DNA of 64,000 bases from CBDCCV01 sp965215025. Its GTDB lineage: Bacteria; Bacteroidota; Rhodothermia; Rhodothermales; Salinibacteraceae. How positions within the stretch are numbered: position 1 is the first letter of the stretch; each line of letters starts with the position of its first letter. The notes under the pieces are model-generated. The model was given only the letters and a program-made list of their open reading frames with translations, did no database searches and was not told where the DNA came from. Made by a program: the position numbers and the translations under genes. Location: the NCBI GenBank assembly GCA_965215025.1, contig CBDCCV010000002.1:1364001-1428000 (forward strand). Direction: 5' to 3'. Positions 8,317 to 16,015 of the stretch are shown piece after piece.

Positions 8317-8976
8317 ATGGCTCAGGTTTTCCGCCCGCGCGCCAACGCCTTTGTCAAGCTCGGCTTCCTGGCCTTGGCCACGGTCCTGGTGCTGGGCACG
8401 ACGGTCCTCGCCCAGATCAACACGGGCCGCTGGGAAACGGGCGAGCACGACTACGTGGAGCAGCCCGTGGCGTTCAGCCACGAGCACCACGTGAGCGGCC
8501 TGGGCATCGACTGCCGCTACTGCCACACCTCGGTCGAGGAGACGGCCTTTGCCGGGATGCCGCCCACGCACACGTGCATGTCGTGCCACTCGCAGATCTG
8601 GACGGAGAGCGAGATGCTCCAGCCCGTGCGCGAGAGCTACCGCACCGGCACGCCCATCAAGTGGAACCGCGTGCACAACCTGCCGGGCTACGTCTACTTC
8701 AACCACTCCGTGCACGTGACGCAGGGCGTGGGCTGCGAGTCGTGCCACGGGCGCATCGACCAGATGCCGCTCGTCTACCAGGCCGAGTCGCTCCACATGC
8801 AGTGGTGCCTGGACTGCCACCGCGCCCCGGAGGAGCACCTGCGCCCGAACGAGCTGATCTACGCCTTTGGCTACAGCCCGCCGCGCGAGGAGCAGCTCCG
8901 GATCGGCCGGGCGCTCGTCGAGGCGTATGACATCGACGTGGGCCGCCTTACCACGTGCTCGACGTGCCATCGGTAG
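8317..8976 (+). CDS. actA: Alternative complex III subunit A, pentahaem cytochrome c
   Basis: 219-aa periplasm-facing, membrane-anchored cytochrome. An N-terminal hydrophobic segment (residues about 13-31) precedes five CxxCH haem-binding motifs: CRYCH, CMSCH, CESCH, CLDCH and CSTCH. In alternative complex III this subunit carries electrons from the quinol-oxidising core towards the monohaem cytochrome ActE and the oxidase. It is the first gene of the actABCDEF-cox run. The last CxxCH is almost at the C-terminus, so the protein ends abruptly but completely. An inverted repeat fills the actA-actB gap. Confidence 0.95.
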   Translation: MAQVFRPRANAFVKLGFLALATVLVLGTTVLAQINTGRWETGEHDYVEQPVAFSHEHHVSGLGIDCRYCHTSVEETAFAGMPPTHTCMSCHSQIWTESEMLQPVRESYRTGTPIKWNRVHNLPGYVYFNHSVHVTQGVGCESCHGRIDQMPLVYQAESLHMQWCLDCHRAPEEHLRPNELIYAFGYSPPREEQLRIGRALVEAYDIDVGRLTTCSTCHR

Positions 8977-8991
8977 CGCCGGGCGCCGCGA

Positions 8992-9111
8992 GTGGAGGAA
9001 TGGAAGAGAGGATGAGACGAAGAAACGAGGGACCGACGCACCCGAAGCCGCTCTTCGTCTTCTCGTTTCTTCCGCCCCTCCACTCACCCTCTCTCCCACT
9101 CACCCTCTTCC
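8992..9111. repeat. GA/TC-rich imperfect inverted repeat between actA and actB
   Basis: The left arm is purine-rich (GTGGAGGAATGGAAGAGAGG, GAGACGAAGAAACGAG). The right arm is its imperfect complement (CTTCTCGTTTCTTCCGCCCC, TCCACTCACCCTCTCTCC). It ends directly at the actB ATG, leaving no room for a conventional ribosome-binding site. Confidence 0.75.
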
Positions 9112-12100
9112 ATGAGCTGCACGCCTGACAGGAGAGCTTTGCGCGCGCGCCTCGCCAGCAAGGAGGGGCCGGCGTACTGGCGCAGCCTCGACGAGGCGGC
9201 CGGGACGGAGGTCTTTCAAGAGGCGCTGCGCCGCGAGTTTCCCGAGGGCGCTGAGGCGTGGGACGATCCCGAAGGCCGCCGCCGCTTTTTGAAGATCATG
9301 GGCGCCTCGCTCGCCTTCGCGGGCTTGAGCGGATGCCTCTCCGAGCCGGAGCAGCCCATCGTCCCGTACGTGGAGCAGCCCGAGCAGGTCGTGCCGGGGA
9401 AGCCGCTCTTTTTTGCCACGGCGTTTGAGCGCGCGGGCTACGCGCAGGGCGTCCTGGTGGAGAGTCACATGGGCCGCCCAACAAAAATTGAGGGCAACCC
9501 CGGCCACCCGGCCAGCCTCGGCGCCACGGACGTGTTTGCGCAAGCCTCCATCCTGGACCTCTACGACCCGGACCGCTCGCAGACCGTCCTCGAGCGCGGC
9601 CAGGTGAGCACGTGGCAGGACGCCACCCAAGCCCTCGCCGCCATCCGCCGCCGCGCCCAAGCGACGAACGGCGAGGGCCTGCGCCTCCTCACCGAGACGG
9701 TCACCTCGCCCACGCTCGGCGCCCAGATCGAAGCGCTCCTGGAGCAGCTTCCCGGCGCGCGGTGGCACCAGCACGACCCCGTAGCGCGCGACGGGATGCG
9801 CGCGGGCCTGCGCCGAGCAACGGGCCGCGACGCCGACCCCGTGTACCGCTTCGACCGCGCCGACGTGGTCGTTGCGTTGGACGCAGATTTCCTTCTGGCG
9901 ATGCCGGGCAGCGTCCGCTACGGGCACGACTTCGCCCGGCGGCGGCGCGTGCGCGCGGGCGCGGCCACGATGAACCGCTTGTACGCCGTAGAGAGCAACC
10001 CCACCATCACCGGCGCGATGGCCGACCACCGCCTCCCCCTCCCGCCGAGCCGCATCTGGCGCCTGGCGCAGGCCGCAGCTTCTCGCCTCAGCGCGGACGG
10101 CGCGGGCGGCTCGGAGGCGCCGCCGGGGCTTTCTGAGCGCGAGCAAACCTTCCTCGACGCGCTCGTGGATGACCTGCAAGCGCACCGGGGCAGCGGCCTC
10201 GTCGTGGCCGGCCTCTCTGCACCGGCAGAGCTGCACCGCCTCGCCCACGCGATGAACGAAGCACTGGGCAACGTGGGCCGGACGGTCGAGTACATCCCGC
10301 CCGTCGAGGCCGCTTCGACGGTGCAACGCGAATCGCTCAGGCGGCTTGTGGACGACATCGCGGCGGGCGAGGTGGAGGCGCTTGTCATCTTGGGCGGCAA
10401 CCCCGTCTACACCGCCCCGGCGGACGTCGCGTTTAAAGCCGCGCTCGACGCCGTGCCGCTCTCCGTCCACCTCAGCCCGCACGTGGACGAGACCTCGGCG
10501 CGCAGCATCTGGCACCTCCCCCAGACGCATTTTCTGGAGACGTGGAGCGACGCGCGCGCCTTTGACGGCACGGCCACGATCATGCAGCCGCTCATCGCCC
10601 CGCTCTACGACGGCTGCCACTCCGCCCACGAGGTCGTCTCCGTGCTGATGGGCGGCGCAGCCGAGACGAGCTACGACGCCGTGCGCGCGTACTGGCAGGA
10701 CCGCCACGGCGGCGGCGCGGCGGCGTTCGAGCGGTTCTGGCACGGGGCGCTTTACGCCGGCTTCGTCCCTGGCACGGGCCGCCTCGCCGGCCTGCCCTTC
10801 GGCGCCGTGGATGGTAGATCGTCGATGGCAGACCGTGACTCACTCCGAGCCGGCGGCGCGCTCGCTGCCGACACGCTATCCACGATCAACAATCCACCAT
10901 CTACGGAAACGGACACGCCCAACACAGCGCGCGCACTTCCCCCCCCACCGCCCGCGCCAGATCAAGAAACCAACGGCCTCGAACTCGTCTTCCGCCCGGA
11001 CCCGACGCTCTGGGACGGGCGCTTTGCGAACAACGGCTGGCTCCAGGAGCTGCCCAAGCCGATCACGAAGCTCGTCTGGGACAACGCCGCCATGCTGAGT
11101 CCGGCCACGGCACTTAGCTACGACCTCGAAAACGAGGAGGTGGTTGAGTTGATCTACGAGGGCCGCCGCCTGGAGGCGCCCGTATGGGTCGTGCCCGGCC
11201 ACGCCGACGGCTGCGTGAGCGTCTTCTTGGGCCACGGGCGAGGAAAAGCCGGGCGCGTGGGCAGCGGCGTCGGCTTCAGCGCGTACCGGCTGCGCACGGC
11301 GGATAGGCCCTGGTACGGCGGCGGGCTGCGCCTGCGCAAGACGGGTAAGACCTACGCACTCGCCACCACGCAGCACGAGCAGACGATGGAAGGGCGCCAC
11401 CTCGTCAAGGCGGCTCCGCTGGCGCGCTTCCGCGAGAACCCGGAGTTTGTGCACGAGGGGGAACCCATCGAACTCCCCTCGCTCCTCCCGGAGTACGAAT
11501 ATCCGGACTACAAGTGGGGCATGGTCATCGACCAGAACGTGTGCACGGGCTGCAACGCCTGCATCGTGGCGTGCCAGAGCGAGAACAACATCCCTGTCGT
11601 GGGCAAGGACGAGATCACGCGCGGGCGGCGGATGCACTGGCTGCGCGTGGACCGCTACTACGAGGGGCCGCCGGAGAACCCAGCCACGTACTTTCAGCCG
11701 GTGCCGTGTATGCACTGCGAGAAGGCGCCCTGCGAGCTGGTGTGCCCCGTCTACGCCACCGTGCACGACGAGGACGGCCTCAACGTCATGGTCTACAACC
11801 GCTGCATCGGCACGCGCTACTGCTCGAACAACTGCCCGTACAAGGTGCGCCGCTTCAACTTCCTCCTGTGGCAGGACTGGGAGACGGAGAGCCTCAAAAA
11901 CCGGCGCAACCCGGACGTGACCGTGCGCAGCCGCGGCGTGATGGAGAAGTGCACGTACTGCACGCAGCGCATCAACTACGCCAAGATCGAGGCCAAAAAA
12001 GAAGGCCGCACCGTGCGCGACGGTGAGGTCCTCACGGCCTGCCAGCAGGCGTGCCCGACGCAGGCCATCGTCTTCGGCGACCTTAACGACGAGTCAGCGA

Positions 12101-12240
12101 AAGTGAAGGAGTTAGAAGAGCAGCCGCACAACTACGCGCTCCTGGCCGAGCTGGGCACGCGCCCGCGCACGACGTACCTCGCCCACCTGCGCAACCCGAA
12201 CGCGGCGCTGGCCCTCGAACCCGAATCGCCGGGTGCGTAG
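9112..12240 (+). CDS. actB: Alternative complex III subunit B, molybdopterin-fold/Fe-S protein
   Basis: 1042-aa fusion typical of ActB: an N-terminal domain with the molybdopterin-oxidoreductase fold and a C-terminal ferredoxin-like domain. A twin-arginine-type motif RRRFLK (56-61) precedes a hydrophobic stretch and a lipobox-like LSGC (Cys75). Fe-S ligands begin with CTGCNACIVAC near residue 810, then CMHCEKAPCELVCP, CIGTRYCSNNCP, and CTYC with CQQACP, matching three 4Fe-4S and one 3Fe-4S cluster as described for this complex. Residues about 566-598 are encoded by an intergenic-type inverted repeat and form a low-complexity insertion between the two domains. The TAG stop lies inside a perfect 28-bp palindrome. 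Confidence 0.95.
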   Translation: MSCTPDRRALRARLASKEGPAYWRSLDEAAGTEVFQEALRREFPEGAEAWDDPEGRRRFLKIMGASLAFAGLSGCLSEPEQPIVPYVEQPEQVVPGKPLFFATAFERAGYAQGVLVESHMGRPTKIEGNPGHPASLGATDVFAQASILDLYDPDRSQTVLERGQVSTWQDATQALAAIRRRAQATNGEGLRLLTETVTSPTLGAQIEALLEQLPGARWHQHDPVARDGMRAGLRRATGRDADPVYRFDRADVVVALDADFLLAMPGSVRYGHDFARRRRVRAGAATMNRLYAVESNPTITGAMADHRLPLPPSRIWRLAQAAASRLSADGAGGSEAPPGLSEREQTFLDALVDDLQAHRGSGLVVAGLSAPAELHRLAHAMNEALGNVGRTVEYIPPVEAASTVQRESLRRLVDDIAAGEVEALVILGGNPVYTAPADVAFKAALDAVPLSVHLSPHVDETSARSIWHLPQTHFLETWSDARAFDGTATIMQPLIAPLYDGCHSAHEVVSVLMGGAAETSYDAVRAYWQDRHGGGAAAFERFWHGALYAGFVPGTGRLAGLPFGAVDGRSSMADRDSLRAGGALAADTLSTINNPPSTETDTPNTARALPPPPPAPDQETNGLELVFRPDPTLWDGRFANNGWLQELPKPITKLVWDNAAMLSPATALSYDLENEEVVELIYEGRRLEAPVWVVPGHADGCVSVFLGHGRGKAGRVGSGVGFSAYRLRTADRPWYGGGLRLRKTGKTYALATTQHEQTMEGRHLVKAAPLARFRENPEFVHEGEPIELPSLLPEYEYPDYKWGMVIDQNVCTGCNACIVACQSENNIPVVGKDEITRGRRMHWLRVDRYYEGPPENPATYFQPVPCMHCEKAPCELVCPVYATVHDEDGLNVMVYNRCIGTRYCSNNCPYKVRRFNFLLWQDWETESLKNRRNPDVTVRSRGVMEKCTYCTQRINYAKIEAKKEGRTVRDGEVLTACQQACPTQAIVFGDLNDESAKVKELEEQPHNYALLAELGTRPRTTYLAHLRNPNAALALEPESPGA
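10807..10904. repeat. GATGGTAGATCG-class inverted repeat inside actB
   Basis: Left arm GTGGATGGTAGATCGTCGAT (10807-10826) and right arm ending CAATCCACCATCTAC (to 10904) are imperfect complements. The same class occurs between coxA and coxC at 20976-21047. Here it is read in frame through actB without a stop. Confidence 0.8.
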
Positions 12241-12264
12241 GGGCATGGCGCGCCATGCCCCTAC
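12237..12264. repeat. Perfect 28-bp palindrome over the actB stop codon
   Basis: Two 14-bp arms, GTAGGGGCATGGCG and its exact complement, with no spacer. The TAG at 12238-12240 is the actB stop. The class (GTAGGGGC...GCCCCTAC) recurs at 21743, 23831 and 34854. No T-tract follows, so it is not a classical terminator. Confidence 0.85.
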
Positions 12265-12281
12265 CACCTGCCCGACCATCC

Positions 12282-13808
12282 ATGCCCCCCAAACCCCAGA
12301 CGCCCACGCCTGAAACCGACGTCCCGCCCGCCGAGCGGGATGGGCGCGGGAACGGCCGTGCCGCTGAGACACAAAACGGCTACGGGCCGGCCGGCATTCA
12401 GGTGCCGGTGGTGGCGCCGGGGCAGACGTACGACTCTGTCACGCACACGATCAGCAGCATCGTCGTCGCGCAGAAGCAGCCGCGCGTGTGGTGGCCCATC
12501 TTTGGCGTCGGGTTTCTCCTGACGATGCTGCTCTTGCTCTCGATCACCTACCTCTTCGTGAAGGGGGTGGGGATCTGGGGCCTCAACATCCCAGTGGCGT
12601 GGGGGTTCGCCATCATCAACTTCGTGTGGTGGATTGGGATCGGGCACGCGGGGACCTTGATCTCGGCCATCCTCCTCCTCGTGCGGCAGGACTGGCGGAC
12701 TTCGATCAATCGCTTTGCCGAGGCGATGACGCTTTTTGCCGTGGCCAACGCGGGGATGTACCCCATCCTCCACCTCGGAAGGCCGTGGCTCTTTTACTAC
12801 ATCCTGCCCTACCCGAACACGCTGGGGATGTGGCCGCAATTCCGCAGCCCGCTCGCCTGGGACGTCTTTGCCGTGACGACGTACGGCCTCGTCTCGCTCC
12901 TCTTCTGGTACGTCGGCCTCATCCCTGATCTGGCGACGATCCGCGACCGGACCTCAGGCGTCAGGCAGAAGGTGTATGGCTTCTTCGCGCTCGGCTGGCG
13001 CGGCTCGGCCAAGCACTGGCATCGGTATCAGACGGCCTACCTGCTCATGGCCGGCCTCGCTACGCCGCTCGTGGTGAGCGTGCACTCCATCGTCGGGCTG
13101 GACTTCTCCGTCGCCATCCTGCCGGGGTGGCACTCGACGATCTTCCCGCCCTACTTCGTGGCCGGCGCTATTTTTTCCGGCTTTGCCATGGTGCTCACGC
13201 TGGTGATCCCCATCCGCTGGCTCTACGGCCTCGAAGGGATGGTGACGATGCGGCACATCGACTTCGCGGCGAAGATCATGCTCGCCACCGGCCTCTTAAC
13301 GAGCTACGGCTACCTCAACGAGACGTTTTTCGCGTGGTACAGCGGGAGCGAGTTCGAGCTGTACATGATCCTGAACCGCATGTTTGGGCCGTACGCCTTC
13401 TTCTACTGGCTGCTGATTTTCTGCAACGTCGTCTCCATTCAGGTGCTCTGGTTTACGAAAGTGCGCTCGACGCTTTGGGCGCTGTGGCTGCTCTCGCTCG
13501 TCGTCAACGTGGGGATGTGGCTTGAGCGCTTCATCATCGTCGTCACGAGCCTGCACCGCGACAACCTGCCGTCGTCGTGGGATATGTACTACCCCACGTT
13601 CTGGGACTGGTCCACCTTTTTAGGCACGTTCGGGCTTTTCATCGCGCTGCTCTTCCTCTTCATGCGCTTCGTGCCGATGATCTCGATGGCCGAGATGCGC
13701 GAACTCATCCACGCCGAGGCGCACGAGCGCGCGGGCGACGTGCCCACCCACGCCAACCCGGACGCCCCCACGGCCTCGCCCTACACCGAGCAGAAGACGC
13801 GCTCTTGA
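12282..13808 (+). CDS. actC: Alternative complex III subunit C, NrfD/PsrC-type membrane protein
   Basis: 508-aa polytopic membrane protein with about ten hydrophobic helices, belonging to the NrfD/PsrC family. In alternative complex III this subunit and ActF form the quinol-binding membrane core. Recognisable stretches include WWIGIGHAGTLISAILLL, the conserved helix around residue 125, and HSIVGLDFSVAILPGWHSTIF. The start at 12282 is preferred over the ATG at 12255, because the latter lies inside the palindrome that overlaps the actB stop. A Pro/Glu-rich hydrophilic N-terminus of about 55 residues precedes the first helix. Confidence 0.94.
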   Translation: MPPKPQTPTPETDVPPAERDGRGNGRAAETQNGYGPAGIQVPVVAPGQTYDSVTHTISSIVVAQKQPRVWWPIFGVGFLLTMLLLLSITYLFVKGVGIWGLNIPVAWGFAIINFVWWIGIGHAGTLISAILLLVRQDWRTSINRFAEAMTLFAVANAGMYPILHLGRPWLFYYILPYPNTLGMWPQFRSPLAWDVFAVTTYGLVSLLFWYVGLIPDLATIRDRTSGVRQKVYGFFALGWRGSAKHWHRYQTAYLLMAGLATPLVVSVHSIVGLDFSVAILPGWHSTIFPPYFVAGAIFSGFAMVLTLVIPIRWLYGLEGMVTMRHIDFAAKIMLATGLLTSYGYLNETFFAWYSGSEFELYMILNRMFGPYAFFYWLLIFCNVVSIQVLWFTKVRSTLWALWLLSLVVNVGMWLERFIIVVTSLHRDNLPSSWDMYYPTFWDWSTFLGTFGLFIALLFLFMRFVPMISMAEMRELIHAEAHERAGDVPTHANPDAPTASPYTEQKTRS

Positions 13809-13822
13809 ACGCGAAACGATGA

Positions 13823-13888
13823 ACGGACGAGAGGAGGAGCCGAAGAGGAGCTTCGTTTCGTCGTCTCTTCCTCTCCTCGGTTCCCAAA
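13823..13888. repeat. GA/TC-rich imperfect inverted repeat between actC and actD
   Basis: Left GGACGAGAGGAGGAGCCGAA and right TCTTCCTCTCCTCGGTTCC are imperfect complements. The element ends two bases before the actD ATG. The left arm shares GACGAG and GAGCCGA with the elements at 37931 and 52466. Confidence 0.7.
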
Positions 13889-13890
13889 CG

Positions 13891-14454
13891 ATGGCAACCG
13901 TCATGCAGCAGCACGAAACGAACGGCCAGACGCTCCACGGCCTCATGGCCGAGTTTGCCACGCCCGAAGCGCTCGTCGAGGCGGCCGAGCGCGCGCGGGA
14001 GGCCGGCTACCGGCAGATGGACGCCTACGCGCCCTTCCCCGTCGAGGGGCTGGCCGAGGCCATGGGCTTTGAGAAGAACCGCGTGCCGCTCGTCGTGCTC
14101 CTCTGCGGACTCTTCGGCGGGGGGCTGGCGTACTTCATGCAGTGGTACGCCAACGTCGTGGACTACCCGCTCAACGTCGGCGGGCGGCCCTTGCACTCGT
14201 GGCCGTCGTTCGTCCCCATCACGTTCGAGCTGACGATCCTCTTCGCCGCCTTTGGCGCGCTGATCGGGATGCTGTGGCTCAACGGCCTGCCCAAGCCGTA
14301 CCATGCCGCCTTCAACGCGCCCGGCTTCGAGCGCGCCTCGCAGGACCGCTTTTTTCTTTGCCTCGAGACCGGGGACGAGCGCTTCGACCACGCCTGCACG
14401 CGGCGGTTTTTGGAGGAGATGCGGCCGCTCTCGGTGCAGGAGGTGGCGCCGTGA
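13891..14454 (+). CDS. actD: Alternative complex III subunit D (DUF3341)
   Basis: 187-aa membrane protein with two hydrophobic helices (VPLVVLLCGLFGGGLAYFMQ and ITFELTILFAAFGALIGML) flanked by a soluble N-terminal domain. YRQMDAYAPFPVEGLAEAM is the conserved ActD/DUF3341 segment. The start at 13891 gives MATVMQQHET. The upstream in-frame ATG at 13819 would translate the inverted repeat and was rejected. The stop overlaps the actE start (TGATG), indicating translational coupling. Confidence 0.93.
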   Translation: MATVMQQHETNGQTLHGLMAEFATPEALVEAAERAREAGYRQMDAYAPFPVEGLAEAMGFEKNRVPLVVLLCGLFGGGLAYFMQWYANVVDYPLNVGGRPLHSWPSFVPITFELTILFAAFGALIGMLWLNGLPKPYHAAFNAPGFERASQDRFFLCLETGDERFDHACTRRFLEEMRPLSVQEVAP

Positions 14455-15215
14455 TGTTTGGTGACAACGGAAAAATGCTCTTGAATACGGAAGATCGACG
14501 CACATCCCCCTTTCAAGGGGGATCAAGGGGGATATCGGGGTTGGCAGATGGCCTCTTTACATCCCCCTGTCCCCCTTCAAAGGGGGGACTTCTGTGCCTG
14601 CGCGCCGTTAGTATCGCGGCCCTGCTCCTCGCCGCTCTGCTGGCACCCGGCTGCCGGCAGAAGATGGCCGATCAGCCGCGCTACGAGCCGTACGACCTCA
14701 GCACGTTTTACGAGGACAGCCTGGCGATGCGCCCGCTGGAGCCGGGCGTCGTCCCGCGCACGGTCGAGGGCGCCGACCCGGCCTACTACGCCGCCGCCGA
14801 TCCGTTTGCCGAAGAGGGTTTCGTTGAGGGCGAAGCCGGCTACGAGACGCGGCTCACGGACGAGATGCCGTTCCCGGCTACGCTCGAAGTCCTGGAGCGC
14901 GGGCAGCAGCAGTTCAACGTCTTCTGCTCGCCGTGCCACGGGCGCGTGGGCAACGGCCAGGGCATGATCGTGATGCGCGGCCTCAGGATGCCGAACTCGT
15001 TCCACACCGAGCGCCTGCGCGCGGCGCCGCTGGGCCACTTCTACCACGTCATCACGCACGGCTACGGCGCCATGTACAGCTACGCCGCCCGCGTCGAACC
15101 CGCCGACCGCTGGGCCATCGCCGCCTACATCCGCGCGCTGCAACTGAGCCAACACGCCGCCCTCGAAGACGTGCCCGCCGACCGGCGCGAGGAGATGGGC
15201 GTGTTGCAGCCGTAG
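14454..15215 (+). CDS. actE: Alternative complex III subunit E, monohaem cytochrome c lipoprotein
   Basis: 253 aa from the ATG that overlaps the actD stop. A lipoprotein signal (VSIAALLLAALLAPGC) starts only about 45 residues in, and a single CSPCH haem motif with a distal Met-containing segment (GMIVMRGLRMP) identifies the monohaem cytochrome of the complex, the electron donor to the oxidase. The region between the ATG and the signal (14502-14590) is a CCCCCTT-class repeat translated in frame. The native start may once have been close to the signal peptide, and a non-ATG start downstream (CTG near 14591) cannot be excluded. Confidence 0.9.
   Translation: MFGDNGKMLLNTEDRRTSPFQGGSRGISGLADGLFTSPCPPSKGGLLCLRAVSIAALLLAALLAPGCRQKMADQPRYEPYDLSTFYEDSLAMRPLEPGVVPRTVEGADPAYYAAADPFAEEGFVEGEAGYETRLTDEMPFPATLEVLERGQQQFNVFCSPCHGRVGNGQGMIVMRGLRMPNSFHTERLRAAPLGHFYHVITHGYGAMYSYAARVEPADRWAIAAYIRALQLSQHAALEDVPADRREEMGVLQP
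14502..14590. repeat. CCCCCTTTCAAGGGGG-class composite repeat in the actE leader
   Basis: Two related palindromic halves: ACATCCCCCTTTCAAGGGGG at the left and CCCCCTTCAAAGGGGGG at the right, arranged as an overall inverted repeat. It has no in-frame stop and is read as part of the actE N-terminus if the upstream ATG is used. Confidence 0.8.
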
Positions 15216-15243
15216 ATTTTCCATTTGTGCCGCAACTTGCAAA

Positions 15244-15915
15244 ATGAATCGCTTGATCGAACAAGAGTCTCACCTGAGAGAGGCGGCGAGTTATTTCCTA
15301 TACAGGTCTTACCGTGAGTTAGAAGAGGCTTTAGTGTATGAGCGGGCAGGACTCATTTTCGGAGAGGCGATCATGAAAATCGATCTACCCCCAGATTGGG
15401 AAGTGCCTCAAGATGATGAGGAAGACGAGACAATTCGCCGGATAGCAGAGGCTTGGCGCGATGCACAAGCCCGTGCGATCATAGAAGGGCCAATGCTGAA
15501 CAAAAACCACACAGTCCAAGCGGTCTCATTGGCCGGTCACGTGACCGATCTCCACACGTGCGTTGAAGTTGTCATAAATCGCCGGCTTCTACTCTCCAAG
15601 AAGATGGGCGAGATCAGAGGCAGCGTGCATCAGGCTCTGGACTCAGCGAATTTGCTCCCGAAGCTGCTCTACCTGCTTAAGGAGGATTTCTCAGCCGGAC
15701 GGCTACACTTTGGCAATCTTAAGTGCTTGAGCAGGCTTCGGAACAAGGCAGTTCACTACAAAGCGGATAGCCGCTCCAGCTTGAGTGCTAAGATTAAAAC
15801 GCTTCTTGATGTCAACCGTGAGATCGGCAAGCTGCTTGACGCAATTGAGGGTGAGCCGACCGGGGACTACCTGCGTTCGTGGCTGAGCGAACTCGAAACT
15901 CGGTACATAGGTTGA
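15244..15915 (+). CDS. HEPN-like protein inserted in the respiratory operon
   Basis: 223-aa soluble, mainly helical protein unrelated to respiration. Residues 166-171 read RNKAVH within SRLRNKAVHYKA, which fits the R-x4-6-H motif of HEPN RNases and resembles the RNxxxH seen in many HEPN families. Charged helices (EEDETIRRIAEAWRDAQARA) precede it. The gene sits between actE and actF, where alternative complex III operons normally run uninterrupted. Its base composition (near 50% GC by eye) is far below its neighbours. It could be a toxin-like or defence-type RNase or a degenerate relative; no antitoxin-like gene is adjacent. Family assignment rests on one motif and overall helicity. Confidence 0.6.
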   Translation: MNRLIEQESHLREAASYFLYRSYRELEEALVYERAGLIFGEAIMKIDLPPDWEVPQDDEEDETIRRIAEAWRDAQARAIIEGPMLNKNHTVQAVSLAGHVTDLHTCVEVVINRRLLLSKKMGEIRGSVHQALDSANLLPKLLYLLKEDFSAGRLHFGNLKCLSRLRNKAVHYKADSRSSLSAKIKTLLDVNREIGKLLDAIEGEPTGDYLRSWLSELETRYIG

Positions 15916-16015
15916 GGCGCGATCCACCATCGTTAGCCGGCCGCCTTCGACTCGCGTAGTTGCTGGCGGTTGAGGACCAGCAGTTCCGCATCTGCTGAAT
16001 CAACTTTCGTTTAGA

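Noticed and set aside
7444..9099. 551-aa minus-strand frame across actA
   Set aside because: Opposite to a five-haem cytochrome with perfect CxxCH motifs; no family resemblance, a shadow frame.
9100..10743. 547-aa minus-strand frame across actB
   Set aside because: Low-complexity Arg/Ala/His content and complete overlap with actB.
12255..12281. Upstream ATG for actC
   Set aside because: It lies inside the palindrome overlapping the actB stop and adds a non-conserved Pro-rich leader; ATG 12282 is adequate.
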